Shown in pieces: positions 28,014-36,793 of a DNA stretch of 53,673 nucleotides; position 1 is the stretch's first letter; each line of letters begins with the position of its first letter. The notes beneath the pieces are model-generated. The model worked only from the letters and a program-made list of their open reading frames with translations. It was not told the DNA's origin and did no database searches. The position numbers and the translations under genes are program-made. Source of the DNA: an uncultured Pelagibacteraceae bacterium (GTDB taxonomy: Bacteria > Pseudomonadota > Alphaproteobacteria > Pelagibacterales > Pelagibacteraceae); the NCBI GenBank assembly GCA_902595625.1, contig CACJQQ010000008.1, positions 1 through 53,673 of the forward strand, read 5' to 3'.

Positions 28014-28727
28014 ATGATTGTAAAGTTAGCTTTTGCATTTGGAGCTGGATTTATAAGTTTTTTAACTCCATGTGTATTACCTATTATTCCAGGTTATATT
28101 TCTTACATTACTGGAAAAAATTTAGATGAAATTGAACAAGATAGACGAGGTGTTCTCATTAAAACTGTTTTGTTTTCTTTAGGATTTTCGCTTGTATTTA
28201 TTGTTCTAGGAGCAACAGCTTCTGCTGTAGGAAATATATTATTATTTTTATCTAATGAATTAAGAATTGCAGCAGGAATTTTAATCATTCTTTTTTCACT
28301 TCAAATGTTGGGAATTTTTAATTTTAGTTTCTTAAATCAAGAAAAAAGGATGGAAACCGAAGGCTATAAAAATAATTATGCTTTTCCATTATTAGTTGGT
28401 GCAGCATTTGCTTTTGGATGGACGCCATGTATTGGGCCTGTGCTAGGATCTATACTAGCTTTATCTGCAACAGAAGCTTCTGTTAGTTCTGGTGTATTGT
28501 TGCTTTCATTTTACTCTTTAGGTTTGGCAATCCCATTTATTTTATCTGGCTATTATATGAGTAAATTTTTAACAACTAGAAAAGGTTTTAGTAAATATTA
28601 CGGAAGAGTTACTAAAACAGGTGGAGTAATTTTATTACTTACGGGCGTTTTGATTGCTACTAATCAAATCCAAGTTATAAGTTATTATATTTTGACAATC
28701 TTTCCTTTCCTAACTACGCTTGGCTAA
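28014..28727 (+). CDS. ccdA: CcdA/DsbD-type thiol-disulfide transmembrane protein
   Basis: Moves reducing equivalents across the inner membrane, usually for cytochrome c maturation. It has six membrane helices in 237 aa. The two redox cysteines are in FLTPCVLPIIPGY (first helix) and FGWTPCIGPVLGS (fourth helix), each in the conserved TPC context. The stop overlaps the ribokinase start by one base (TAATG). Confidence 0.93.
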   Translation: MIVKLAFAFGAGFISFLTPCVLPIIPGYISYITGKNLDEIEQDRRGVLIKTVLFSLGFSLVFIVLGATASAVGNILLFLSNELRIAAGILIILFSLQMLGIFNFSFLNQEKRMETEGYKNNYAFPLLVGAAFAFGWTPCIGPVLGSILALSATEASVSSGVLLLSFYSLGLAIPFILSGYYMSKFLTTRKGFSKYYGRVTKTGGVILLLTGVLIATNQIQVISYYILTIFPFLTTLG

Positions 28728-29629
28728 TGAGCGATATTTCTGTCTTAGGTATATTTGTAGCTGATATAAGTTTTTCAGGATCAAAGATTCCTGCCATTGG
28801 AGAAACTATATTAGGAAATAAATATAATGTTGGACCCGGTGGAAAAGGATGCAATCAAGCAGTAGCGATCGCAAGATTGGGTGGAAAAGTAAACTTTATA
28901 AGCAAGATCGGAAAAGATTCTTACGGTGAATTAGCTTTAAATACGCTAACAAAAAATAAAATTAATATTGAAAGTGTTATCCAAGATGAAAATTTACAAA
29001 CTGGTGTAGCTGGAATTTTAGTTGATAAGAACTCCGGAAAAAATGCAATCAATGTTATCGTTGGAGCACCTTCGACTTTAAAAGTTGCTGAAATAGATAA
29101 ACACATTGATATTATAAAGAGTTCAAAGATCTTTTTAACTCAACTTGAAGTCCCTAAAGATGTTACCTTACACTGCCTTAAAACTGCTAAGGAGAATGGG
29201 TGTTTAACTATATTAAACCCTGCACCTGCATCAGAAATTACAAAAGAATTTTATAGCAATATTGACTACTTTACGCCTAATGAAACTGAAGCAGAGTTTT
29301 ATACTGGTATAAAAATTACAAATGAAAAAGAGGCAAAACAAGCTGCAGATAAATTAATTAATTTAGGAATAAAAAAAGTAATAGTCACGCTTGGAGAGAA
29401 AGGATTGTTCTACTCTGATGGAAAAGAGGAAATTTATTTAAAAGCTACTTCTATAAAAGCTATCGATACTACCGGGGCAGGTGATGCTTTTAATGGAGGT
29501 TTGGCTTTTGGTTTATCTAAAGAAAAACCAATAAAAGATTGTCTAGAACTTGCTAATAAAGTAGCTGGTTTATCAACAACAAAACTTGGGGCAGGAGACG
29601 CAATGCCTTTTTTGAAAGATATTAATTAA
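28727..29629 (+). CDS. rbsK: ribokinase-like PfkB carbohydrate kinase
   Basis: Phosphorylates ribose or a similar sugar or nucleoside. VGPGGKGCNQAVAIARLGGKV is the N-terminal substrate-binding motif (PfkB signature 1). DTTGAGDAFNGGLAFGL contains the catalytic Asp and anion hole (signature 2). The length, 300 aa, matches ribokinase. No ribose transporter is next to it, so the substrate is assigned by family only. Confidence 0.85.
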   Translation: MSDISVLGIFVADISFSGSKIPAIGETILGNKYNVGPGGKGCNQAVAIARLGGKVNFISKIGKDSYGELALNTLTKNKINIESVIQDENLQTGVAGILVDKNSGKNAINVIVGAPSTLKVAEIDKHIDIIKSSKIFLTQLEVPKDVTLHCLKTAKENGCLTILNPAPASEITKEFYSNIDYFTPNETEAEFYTGIKITNEKEAKQAADKLINLGIKKVIVTLGEKGLFYSDGKEEIYLKATSIKAIDTTGAGDAFNGGLAFGLSKEKPIKDCLELANKVAGLSTTKLGAGDAMPFLKDIN

Positions 29630-29880
29630 GCTAATAACTTATCAAGCTCACCGTTTTTATTAGCTTCTTGAAGTTTATCGTTTCCACCTACGTAATGATC
29701 ACCTATAAAAATTTGCGGAATAGTTCTAGCGCCATTAGTTCTTTGCAACATTTCTTTTGCTTTAGCTGGATCTTTCCATATATCAAACTCTTCTATTTCA
29801 ACATTTTTAGTTTTAAGCAAAGCTTTCGCAGCCGCGCAGTAAGGACAAGGATCGCCAGAGTACATCGTTACTTTTTTCAT
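29626..29880 (-). CDS. grxC: glutaredoxin 3
   Basis: Dithiol glutaredoxin, 84 aa. The CPYC active site has Cys12 and Cys15. ARTIPQIFIGDHYVGGNDKL is the glutathione-binding TIP and GG region. It overlaps ribokinase by 4 bases in convergent orientation. The DUF2805 gene lies 2 bases upstream on the same strand. Confidence 0.95.
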   Translation of the reverse strand: MKKVTMYSGDPCPYCAAAKALLKTKNVEIEEFDIWKDPAKAKEMLQRTNGARTIPQIFIGDHYVGGNDKLQEANKNGELDKLLA

Positions 29881-29882
29881 AA

Positions 29883-30179
29883 TTAATATATATCAGTTAT
29901 CTTTACTTTTTCTCTAATTTTTTTTCTTTCTAATTTGAATTTTTTTCTATGTTTTATACTTGTGTTGTGGACCCTTTTTCGCCAAAGCCTAAAAGATCCA
30001 GGCTTCAAATTCTTTCTCATTATTTTAATTACATCAGACTCTGATTTACCTGTTTTCTCTTTAATTTCTTCGAATGTAATTCTATCAGCCCAAGCAGCCC
30101 ATATAATCCAATTTTCATCTTTTTTCTTAGGCTCTGGATTTTTAACTTTAGTTTGTGGGAAAGAACTTTTTTTCTTCAT
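29883..30179 (-). CDS. DUF2805/TIGR03643 family protein
   Basis: A 98-aa basic protein. WAAWADRITFEEIKEKTGKS and KIMRKNLKPGSFRLWRKRV form the conserved DUF2805 core, which looks like a helix-turn-helix fold. The C-terminus is rich in Lys and Arg. The function of the family is not known. It is directly upstream of grxC and likely co-transcribed with it. Confidence 0.8.
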   Translation of the reverse strand: MKKKSSFPQTKVKNPEPKKKDENWIIWAAWADRITFEEIKEKTGKSESDVIKIMRKNLKPGSFRLWRKRVHNTSIKHRKKFKLERKKIREKVKITDIY

Positions 30180-30204
30180 ATAATTCTATATAGTCTTTAA
30201 TCAT

Positions 30205-30822
30205 ATGTTTCCAAGTGACTATTTAATCTATCTTCAAATAATATTATTCTTATTTATAACTCCTGGTCTTCCAAGGGTTGTCATTGTTTCTCATACTTTA
30301 AACTATGGTTTGAAAAGGTCTGTTTGGACCGCTGTCGGCGATGTTACTGCAAATACAATACAAGGAATTTTAGTCGTATTTCTTATTGGTTCTTTTTTAA
30401 GTGATAATCCGCAAATTTTATATTATCTCAAATGGGCTGGAATTCTTTACATAGTTTATCTTGCTTATGACACTTACACAGCAAAAATAAGTTCTATAAA
30501 TTCAAGAGAACAAAGCACAAAATCAATTTTATCTTTTTATAAAGATGGTTTTATGGTTGCAGGATTAAGTCCAAAAGCCATAATTTTTTTTGGAACTATT
30601 TTTTCTTCGTTTATTAATTTTGAGAGTAATGTTTTCTCACAATTTATAATTTTAATGATCACTTATGTTATTCTCGATTTTTTAACTTTAATGTTTTACG
30701 GAATAGCAGCAGAAAAAATTTCTATTTGGTTAAAAAGCAAACCAAAAGTATTAAATACAATCTCAGCGTGTGTATTACTTATAATCGCGCTTTACGTTGC
30801 TGCGACACAGAATTTTAGTTAA
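30205..30822 (+). CDS. LysE/RhtB-family amino acid exporter
   Basis: A 205-aa protein with six hydrophobic segments. TPGLPRVVIVSHTLNYGLKRSVWTAVGD carries the pattern of the LysE N-terminal motif, and GLSPKAIIFFGTIFSSFI matches the mid-protein motif (NPK in most members, SPK here). It exports amino acids or related metabolites; the substrate is unknown. It is followed by the leader of the LIV importer operon. Confidence 0.85.
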   Translation: MFPSDYLIYLQIILFLFITPGLPRVVIVSHTLNYGLKRSVWTAVGDVTANTIQGILVVFLIGSFLSDNPQILYYLKWAGILYIVYLAYDTYTAKISSINSREQSTKSILSFYKDGFMVAGLSPKAIIFFGTIFSSFINFESNVFSQFIILMITYVILDFLTLMFYGIAAEKISIWLKSKPKVLNTISACVLLIIALYVAATQNFS

Positions 30823-30831
30823 TTCTAACGG

Positions 30832-30860
30832 TTGTCAAAAACTTCTTTTCTTGTTTTAAT
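30832..30860 (+). promoter_or_regulatory. putative promoter of first LIV operon
   Basis: TTGTCA (30832-30837), a 17-base spacer and TTTAAT (30855-30860). It precedes the TTAATTAATTAATTAAC leader element at 30871-30886. Confidence 0.45.
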
Positions 30861-30870
30861 TATTTAATTT

Positions 30871-30906
30871 TTAATTAATTAATTAACAACAAAGAGGGAA
30901 ATAATG
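30871..30906 (+). promoter_or_regulatory. shared binding-protein leader element, copy 1
   Basis: TTAATTAATTAATTAAC, then AACAAAGAGGGAAATAATG with a GAGGG ribosome binding site. The same arrangement precedes the genes at 37784 and 46805. Confidence 0.6.
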
Positions 30907-32145
30907 AATAAACTAGTAAAACTATTTATTACATCTATTTCAGCTATAACTTTAGCACTTGTATCTTTCTCTTCTTCTTTTGCAAAAGTAGAAGGTGATT
31001 ACATTGTGTTAGGTTCTGCAATATCTCTTACAGGTAAATACTCTTCAAATGGAGTTCATACTCAAAACGGTTACAACATGGCCGTTGACAGAATAAACAA
31101 AATGGGTGGAGTTGAAGTACAAGGTAAGAAATATAAGTTTGAAATTATCTATTACGATGATGAGTCAAACCCAAAAAGAGCCGCTCAGTTAGCTGAAAGA
31201 CTAATTAAACAAGATGGCGTTCATTACATGCTTGGACCATACAGTTCAGGTTTAACGAAAGCCATTGCACCAGTAACCGAGAAATATAAAATTCCTATGG
31301 TTGAAGCAAATGGTGCATCTAGATCTTTATTTACAAAAGGATACAAATATTTGTTTGCGGTGTTATCACCAGCTAACCAATACCTTGAAGTAGCTATCGA
31401 TTTAGCGGTAGAGAAAAACGGTGGTAAAGGAGTAAGAATTGCTCAAGCGTTTGAACAAGACGCTTTCTCACAAGACGTGAGACTTGGTATTTTAGATGCA
31501 GCGAAAAGAACTGGATCTGAGATCATCATCGATGACAAACTACCAAAAGAACTTAACGATATGGCAGCTACATTAGCTAAAGTAAAAGCTACTAAGCCAG
31601 ATGTACTTGTTGTATCAGGTCACACAAAAGGTGCGTTAACTGCAATCAGACAAATCTCTGAAATGAAAGTTGATGTTCCTATGTTAGCGATGACACACTG
31701 TGATGCTGCTAAACTTTCTAAGCAACACGGAAAGAAATCAGAATATGCATTGTGCGCTTCTCAGTGGCATAAAAATTTATCTTACAAAGATAAGTTTTTT
31801 GGTTCAGGTAAGAAGTATGACAAAGACTTTAAAAAAGAATTTGGTTATGCTCCGCCGTACCAATCAGCTGAATCTTCTGCAGCATTATTAGTATTTAAAG
31901 ATGCATTCGAAAGAGCAAATTCTTTTGATAGAGATGCAGTAAGAGACGCTCTTAAGACAACTGAAATGCAAACTTTCTATGGAAACATTAAATTTGGTCC
32001 TGGCGGTCAAAACACTGCTAAGCCAATGATCTTGTTCCAAGTAAGATGTAAAGGTGATGAGTGTGAGAACAAAGTTGTAGCTCCAACAAAATGGGCTTCT
32101 GACAAGTTCTACCATCCAATACCTAAGTGGTCTGAAAGAAGTTAA
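30904..32145 (+). CDS. LIV-type ABC transporter substrate-binding protein (amide/branched-chain family)
   Basis: Periplasmic Leu/Ile/Val-binding protein family (Peripla_BP_6). A signal peptide ends near residue 27 (SFSSSFA). IVLGSAISLTGKYSSNG is the usual N-terminal strand and ligand loop. YYDDESNPKRAAQLAERLI and YMLGPYSSGLTKAIAPV follow the LivJ-type pattern. The length, 413 aa, is normal. The ligand may be branched-chain amino acids, amides or other compounds and cannot be read from sequence. It is the first gene of a K-H-M-G-F unit and is separated from livH by a terminator-like hairpin. Confidence 0.9.
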   Translation: MNKLVKLFITSISAITLALVSFSSSFAKVEGDYIVLGSAISLTGKYSSNGVHTQNGYNMAVDRINKMGGVEVQGKKYKFEIIYYDDESNPKRAAQLAERLIKQDGVHYMLGPYSSGLTKAIAPVTEKYKIPMVEANGASRSLFTKGYKYLFAVLSPANQYLEVAIDLAVEKNGGKGVRIAQAFEQDAFSQDVRLGILDAAKRTGSEIIIDDKLPKELNDMAATLAKVKATKPDVLVVSGHTKGALTAIRQISEMKVDVPMLAMTHCDAAKLSKQHGKKSEYALCASQWHKNLSYKDKFFGSGKKYDKDFKKEFGYAPPYQSAESSAALLVFKDAFERANSFDRDAVRDALKTTEMQTFYGNIKFGPGGQNTAKPMILFQVRCKGDECENKVVAPTKWASDKFYHPIPKWSERS

Positions 32146-32167
32146 TAACTTCTAATTATTAAGAAAT

Positions 32168-32197
32168 AGCCCCTAGTTTTCTAGGGGCTTTTCTTTT
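32168..32197 (+). terminator. intrinsic terminator after the binding-protein gene
   Basis: AGCCCCTAG and CTAGGGGCT form a perfect 9-bp stem with a TTTT loop, followed by TTTCTTTT. Located between the binding-protein and permease genes, it probably gives partial termination so that the binding protein is made in excess. Confidence 0.88.
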
Positions 32198-32215
32198 ATA
32201 AGTTTTACAAATTTT

Positions 32216-33109
32216 ATGGACTTTCTAATTTTTAAAGCTCCAATGTTAATGGTCCAAGCCTCATTGGACGGAATTCTTCTAGGGATTTTATTCGCATTAA
32301 TTGCCTACGGAATGGCTCTTCAATGGGGAGTAATGAATATTATTAATATTGCACAAGGTGATTTAGTAATCCTTGGTGGCTACATTGCATACACTATGTA
32401 TCTAGCAGGAATTCATCCAGCCTGGGGAGTAATTGTTTCTCCAATTATTATGTATTTTGTAGGCTGGTATTTATATAAATTAGTTATTAATAAAGTCGTA
32501 GATCGAGATCTCTTTATTTCAATTTTAGCAACATTCGGTATCGCAATTGTAATGCAACAGTTAATGAATTTTATTTTTGGAGCTGACGTAGTTGTTGCAC
32601 AATCGGAGTATGGTACAACAATGTTATTTGATAATTCAGTAACTTTACCAAATTCAAAAATATTCTCTGCTTTTATAAGTGTTTTATATGCGGTTGGTTT
32701 AGTTATCTATATGAAGAAATCTAGACTAGGTCGAGCTATAAGAGCTACAGCACAAAATGCTAGGGCAGCAAAAATTCTTGGAGTTGATACAGAAAAAGTC
32801 TATGCAGCAACTTTTGGTATTAACGCTGCATTATGTGGAGTTGCTGGAGCATTAATTGCAATTACACTAACGCTTCATCCTTATGTAGGACTTCCTTATA
32901 CGGTAAGATCGTTCATGATAGTTATTGTTGCGGGTCTTGGAAACTTACCAGCTGTAGCAATTTCAGGAATGGGTTTAGGACTGTTTGAAGAATTTGCAGA
33001 TTATATTTTAGGAACAGAATTTAGAATTGGAGCAGTGTTTATGCTGCTAGTCTTTATATTAGTTTACAGAAGATTTAAACTTTCAAAGAAGAGGGAATAT
33101 TTAAAATAA
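32216..33109 (+). CDS. livH: LIV-type ABC transporter permease LivH
   Basis: Inner-membrane permease of the HAAT family, 297 aa with about eight hydrophobic segments. GILLGILFALIAYGMALQWGVMNIINIAQGD is the conserved N-terminal motif. RAIRATAQNARAAKILGVD is the cytoplasmic EAA-like loop that contacts the ATPases. It is one base from livM. Confidence 0.93.
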   Translation: MDFLIFKAPMLMVQASLDGILLGILFALIAYGMALQWGVMNIINIAQGDLVILGGYIAYTMYLAGIHPAWGVIVSPIIMYFVGWYLYKLVINKVVDRDLFISILATFGIAIVMQQLMNFIFGADVVVAQSEYGTTMLFDNSVTLPNSKIFSAFISVLYAVGLVIYMKKSRLGRAIRATAQNARAAKILGVDTEKVYAATFGINAALCGVAGALIAITLTLHPYVGLPYTVRSFMIVIVAGLGNLPAVAISGMGLGLFEEFADYILGTEFRIGAVFMLLVFILVYRRFKLSKKREYLK

Positions 33110-34174
33110 ATGAATAAAGTAAAACAAAAAGATTTAATTCTATATTCTGGCCTTATTATTCTAGGTCTAGCTGCACCTTATTTATTCTCAGCTTTTAAAG
33201 TTCAGCTTACATACCTTTGTGTCTTGATCGTATTAGCGATGACTTGGAACTTACAGGGTGGAGAGATGGGCTACAACACTTTTGGAAACATTCTTTTCTA
33301 CGGTCTTGGAATGTATCTTACTGCCTCAGTTCAAGTAGGAATGTTTTTTCCATTAGCAGAATGGACAGAAAGTGGCGGTGAAAAAACATTTGTACATACT
33401 ACAGCGCAATATTTTCAAGGAATTGGTGTCGGTTTATTAGTATCAGCTATTATTCCTGCTCTTGTCGCAGGTGCTATAGGTTATGCTATTTTAGGTTTAA
33501 GAGGTCATTATTTTGCAATTTGTACATTAGGGCTAGGGATTGCAGCAGGTGAAATCGCTGGAGGAATTGAAATTATTGGAGCGGGCCAAGGCTTTACCAC
33601 TCCACCTTTTCCTGCAGAAATAGTTGATAATGAAGCGAGAGGAAAATTTTTCTACTTTTTAAGCTTTGCTTTACTAATCGGTACATTTGTTTTCGTTAAA
33701 TATATTTACGGATCTAGATTTAAATTAATTTTAAACGCGATAAGAGACAATGAAGATAAAGCAGAAGCAATGGGTATCCAAACAATGAAGTATAAAATTA
33801 CGGGTTGGATGTGTTCTGCATTTTTCTGCGGTCTAGCAGGTGGAATCATGGGTGGACTAATTGGATACATAGACTCTACCGATGTTGCATTTGACGGAAG
33901 AGAGATGGGAGTATTCATGGTGCTAATGGCGATACTTGGTGGTAAAGGAACTTTATGGGGACCAGTAATTGGTGCAACTTTATTCCATTTCTTTAAAGAA
34001 GGTCTTTGGACTTTAATTTTAGGTTGGCAGTATGTTGCTCTAGGAGTTTTAATTGTTGTGATTGTAATTTATTTTCCAGAGGGATTAATGGGTTGGTTAA
34101 GAGAAAAATACCCTGAAAGATTTGGTGAAGTGATTGATGAGAAAGATCGAAAGGCGCAGGTGGAATTAAAATGA
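33110..34174 (+). CDS. livM: LIV-type ABC transporter permease LivM
   Basis: Second permease, 354 aa. ALVAGAIGYAILGLRGHYFAICTLGLG is the LivM signature. The loop LNAIRDNEDKAEAMGIQTMKYKI contacts the ATP-binding subunits. About nine hydrophobic segments are seen. It overlaps livG by 4 bases (ATGA). Confidence 0.93.
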   Translation: MNKVKQKDLILYSGLIILGLAAPYLFSAFKVQLTYLCVLIVLAMTWNLQGGEMGYNTFGNILFYGLGMYLTASVQVGMFFPLAEWTESGGEKTFVHTTAQYFQGIGVGLLVSAIIPALVAGAIGYAILGLRGHYFAICTLGLGIAAGEIAGGIEIIGAGQGFTTPPFPAEIVDNEARGKFFYFLSFALLIGTFVFVKYIYGSRFKLILNAIRDNEDKAEAMGIQTMKYKITGWMCSAFFCGLAGGIMGGLIGYIDSTDVAFDGREMGVFMVLMAILGGKGTLWGPVIGATLFHFFKEGLWTLILGWQYVALGVLIVVIVIYFPEGLMGWLREKYPERFGEVIDEKDRKAQVELK

Positions 34175-34905
34175 GCATTTTACAAGTTAAAAATGTAAGT
34201 AAATCTTTTGGCGGTGTTCAAGCGAACGTAGATATTTCTGTGTCTGTGGAGCAAGGATCTATTGTTGGATTAATTGGACCAAACGGTTCGGGTAAAACAA
34301 CTTTATTTAATTCTATTGTAGGAACTCATCCTATTGATCAAGGTTCAATTGTTTTCGATAATACAGAAGTTTCCGAAATGCCTGTTCCTGCAGTAGCTAA
34401 ATTAGGTTTATTAAGAACGTTTCAGCAAACAAAAATATATACAAAACTTAACTGCGTTGAAAACATGTTAATCAGTCACAAGGCAAGTGACTCTGGATTT
34501 ATATTTGCAAAAATACCTACTGATTTAACTGAGAAAGCAGAAAACCTTTTAAACTTTGTGGGTCTTTATCAAAAAAGAAACTTAAGAGCGGGGGATCTTT
34601 CTTTTGGACAACAAAAACTTTTAGAACTAGCAATGGCTTTAATGAATGAACCTAAAATGCTTTTATTAGATGAACCCACAGCTGGAATCAATCCAACTTT
34701 AATTAATGGAATTATAGACAGGCTGATAAAGATAAACAAAGATTATGGAATTACTTTATTAGTTATTGAGCACAATATGAAAGTAATAATGAGTTTAGCT
34801 CAAAGAATTTTCTGTTTAGCGCATGGTAAAATGTTAGCGGAAGGTTCACCTGATCAAATCAAAAATGATAAGCGAGTAGTTGATGCTTATTTAGGAGCAC
34901 AATAA
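34171..34905 (+). CDS. livG: LIV-type ABC transporter ATP-binding protein LivG
   Basis: ATPase subunit, 244 aa. Walker A GPNGSGKTT is near residue 36, the signature loop is LSFGQQKLLELA (the usual SGG is replaced by SFGQQ, common in LivG), and Walker B is MLLLDEPTAGINP with the switch His in VIEHNM. It overlaps livM by 4 bases and livF by 1 base. Confidence 0.94.
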   Translation: MSILQVKNVSKSFGGVQANVDISVSVEQGSIVGLIGPNGSGKTTLFNSIVGTHPIDQGSIVFDNTEVSEMPVPAVAKLGLLRTFQQTKIYTKLNCVENMLISHKASDSGFIFAKIPTDLTEKAENLLNFVGLYQKRNLRAGDLSFGQQKLLELAMALMNEPKMLLLDEPTAGINPTLINGIIDRLIKINKDYGITLLVIEHNMKVIMSLAQRIFCLAHGKMLAEGSPDQIKNDKRVVDAYLGAQ

Positions 34906-35690
34906 TGGCAAATCAATACGATGTATTAGGTAAAGCACCTGGTTTAGAAGAGCTAAACAAGCTGTCTCCTAGTGATGTTCACCTAACTATTAGAGGTTTA
35001 AACGCTGGTTATGGAAAAATGGAAATTCTTCATAACTTTGATTTAACTGTCAGCAAAGGCCAATCCTTATGTTTAATCGGACCTAACGGAGCGGGTAAAT
35101 CTACAATACTTCACTCTATCTATGGTTTTACAAATATTTTTGATGGAAAAATTGAATTAGAGGGAAATGAAATTACCAAATTAACCCCAGCTGAAAAATT
35201 AAGTAAAGTTGGTGTTGCTTATATCTTACAAGATAACTCAGTGTTTCCTGATATGACTGTTGAAGAAAATCTTTTAATGGGCGGATACATTAAAGACAAG
35301 CAAGATGAAGCTTACGAAGAAGCAGAAAGAATATTTCAAAAATACGATAGATTAAGAAATAGAAGAAACCAGCCAGCAAAAGTTTTATCAGGTGGTGAGA
35401 GAAGGTTGTTAGAAATTTCAAGAGCGCTAGTAATGAAACCTTCAGTTCTATTAGTTGATGAACCATCAATTGGTTTGGAGCCTAAATATATCAGTATGGT
35501 ATTTGAAATCTTAGAAGATCTTCAAAAATCAGAGAAGAAAACAATCATTCTAGTAGAACAAAATGCTAAAAAAGGTTTAGAGTTTGCAGATATTGGCTAC
35601 GTTCTAGTTTCCGGCCAAACTGCAATAGCAGGAAAAGGTAATGATCTACTTAAAAATCCAGACGTAGGAAGATTATTCCTTGGCGGTTAA
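34905..35690 (+). CDS. livF: LIV-type ABC transporter ATP-binding protein LivF
   Basis: Second ATPase, 261 aa. Walker A GPNGAGKST, signature LSGGERRLLEISRAL and Walker B VLLVDEPSIGLEP are intact; the switch residue is in VEQNAKKGLE, with Gln in the usual LivF VEQN pattern. About 20 extra N-terminal residues precede the domain. The stop overlaps azlC (TAATG). Confidence 0.94.
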   Translation: MANQYDVLGKAPGLEELNKLSPSDVHLTIRGLNAGYGKMEILHNFDLTVSKGQSLCLIGPNGAGKSTILHSIYGFTNIFDGKIELEGNEITKLTPAEKLSKVGVAYILQDNSVFPDMTVEENLLMGGYIKDKQDEAYEEAERIFQKYDRLRNRRNQPAKVLSGGERRLLEISRALVMKPSVLLVDEPSIGLEPKYISMVFEILEDLQKSEKKTIILVEQNAKKGLEFADIGYVLVSGQTAIAGKGNDLLKNPDVGRLFLGG

Positions 35691-36394
35691 TGATTAACCC
35701 CAAAGTTTTTATCAAAGGTCTTAAATCAAATCTAGGCGTAAGAAGTCCCACAATTTCATTAGGAGCGTGTTTTATTGCGTTAGGTGCGCTACTCAAAGAT
35801 GCTGGTTTTAATTTACAGCAAAGCGTTGCATCAAGTTTTTTTACATATGCTTTACCTGGACAATTGGTAATGGCTGAGTCTTTATTAATAGGTACGTCAC
35901 TTTTAAATATATTTATTGCTGTATGGTTAGTGAATTTTAGACTTTACCCAATGACAGTCTCTTTGTTTCCATTGTTGAAACATAAATCTCAACCTAAATG
36001 GAAATATTATTTATCAAGTCATTTTCTAGCTGTCTCATCATGGCTAGTCGCTAAAGAGGGTTATAAGAAAATTGATAAAAAATATCGTATTGATTTTTGG
36101 ATAGGTATTGGAATTGGAACTTGGACAACAGCAGTTTCAATGACTGTTGTTGGTTATCTTTTAGCAGATTATTTGAGTAAAGATGTGATGATAGGGCTTG
36201 CTATCGTTAATCCTGTTTATTTTTTCTGTATGATGATAGGAGCAATGAAAAATATAAGTATATCCATTGCTGTTATTGGCGGAACAATACTTGGTCCTAT
36301 TGTTTTCTTATACTCAACGGAGTGGGCAATTTTATATGCTGGTTTAATTGCTGGAACAATTGCTTTTTTGTTTGGAGGAAAAAATGGTAAGTAG
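35690..36394 (+). CDS. azlC: AzlC-family branched-chain amino acid exporter subunit
   Basis: Large subunit of the AzlCD (LIV-E) exporter, 234 aa with multiple hydrophobic segments. SLGACFIALGALLKDAGFNLQQSVASSFFTYALPGQLV and the NFRLYPMTVSLFPLL segment are family features. It overlaps the livF stop by one base and azlD by 11 bases, so it belongs to the importer operon. Confidence 0.9.
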   Translation: MINPKVFIKGLKSNLGVRSPTISLGACFIALGALLKDAGFNLQQSVASSFFTYALPGQLVMAESLLIGTSLLNIFIAVWLVNFRLYPMTVSLFPLLKHKSQPKWKYYLSSHFLAVSSWLVAKEGYKKIDKKYRIDFWIGIGIGTWTTAVSMTVVGYLLADYLSKDVMIGLAIVNPVYFFCMMIGAMKNISISIAVIGGTILGPIVFLYSTEWAILYAGLIAGTIAFLFGGKNGK

Positions 36395-36710
36395 CCAGAT
36401 AATAATATTAGCAATTGTTGTAACTTCCTTAGCGACATTCGTTTCTAGATTTATGGGAGCGCTTACTTCAGAGAAAGTGAGCGTAAAATCAAAAGCATTT
36501 CAATGGTTTAATTGTGTAGCTTATTCAACATTAGCAGCATTATTAGGTAGGATGATTATTTTTCCTGCAGGAGTACTTGCAGACAGCTCACTAATAATCA
36601 GAATTGTTGTTTTATTTATTTGTATTGTAATATTTCTAAATAGTAAGAAAAATTTAGTCATACCAACAATTTTATCAGCAGTACTTTTAAGTTTTTTTAA
36701 TTCAATATAA
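36384..36710 (+). CDS. azlD: AzlD-family branched-chain amino acid exporter subunit
   Basis: Small partner of AzlC, 108 aa from ATG 36384 with four hydrophobic segments. GGAGGA lies 7 bases before this ATG. An upstream in-frame ATG (36348) would add 12 residues inside azlC and is not favoured. VTSLATFVSRFMGAL is the conserved start with the FxxR motif. Confidence 0.85.
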   Translation: MVSSQIIILAIVVTSLATFVSRFMGALTSEKVSVKSKAFQWFNCVAYSTLAALLGRMIIFPAGVLADSSLIIRIVVLFICIVIFLNSKKNLVIPTILSAVLLSFFNSI

Positions 36711-36718
36711 GATTTATT

Positions 36719-36787
36719 ATGATAAAATTAGTCATGGAACCAATATTTGCAATCTGGATAATTTTATGGATTGCAGGCCAAACATAG
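36719..36787 (+). CDS. putative 17-22 aa micropeptide before csiD
   Basis: ATG 36719 or in-frame ATG 36734 opens a short ORF that ends at 36787. The shorter form reads MEPIFAIWIILWIAGQT, wholly hydrophobic apart from Glu2 and the end, so it could span or lie in a membrane. No good ribosome binding site is seen. It shares the ME...IAG pattern with the micro-ORF at 1069-1125. It stops 6 bases before the csiD ATG. Confidence 0.35.
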   Translation: MIKLVMEPIFAIWIILWIAGQT

Positions 36788-36793
36788 GGCCTT

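Noticed and set aside
29935-30183. 82-aa plus-strand ORF opposite the DUF2805 gene
   Set aside because: Antisense shadow; the minus-strand frame carries the conserved DUF2805 core and continues into a grxC operon.
36348-36383. Upstream start of azlD
   Set aside because: ATG 36384 has GGAGGA at proper spacing and gives a normal AzlD N-terminus.
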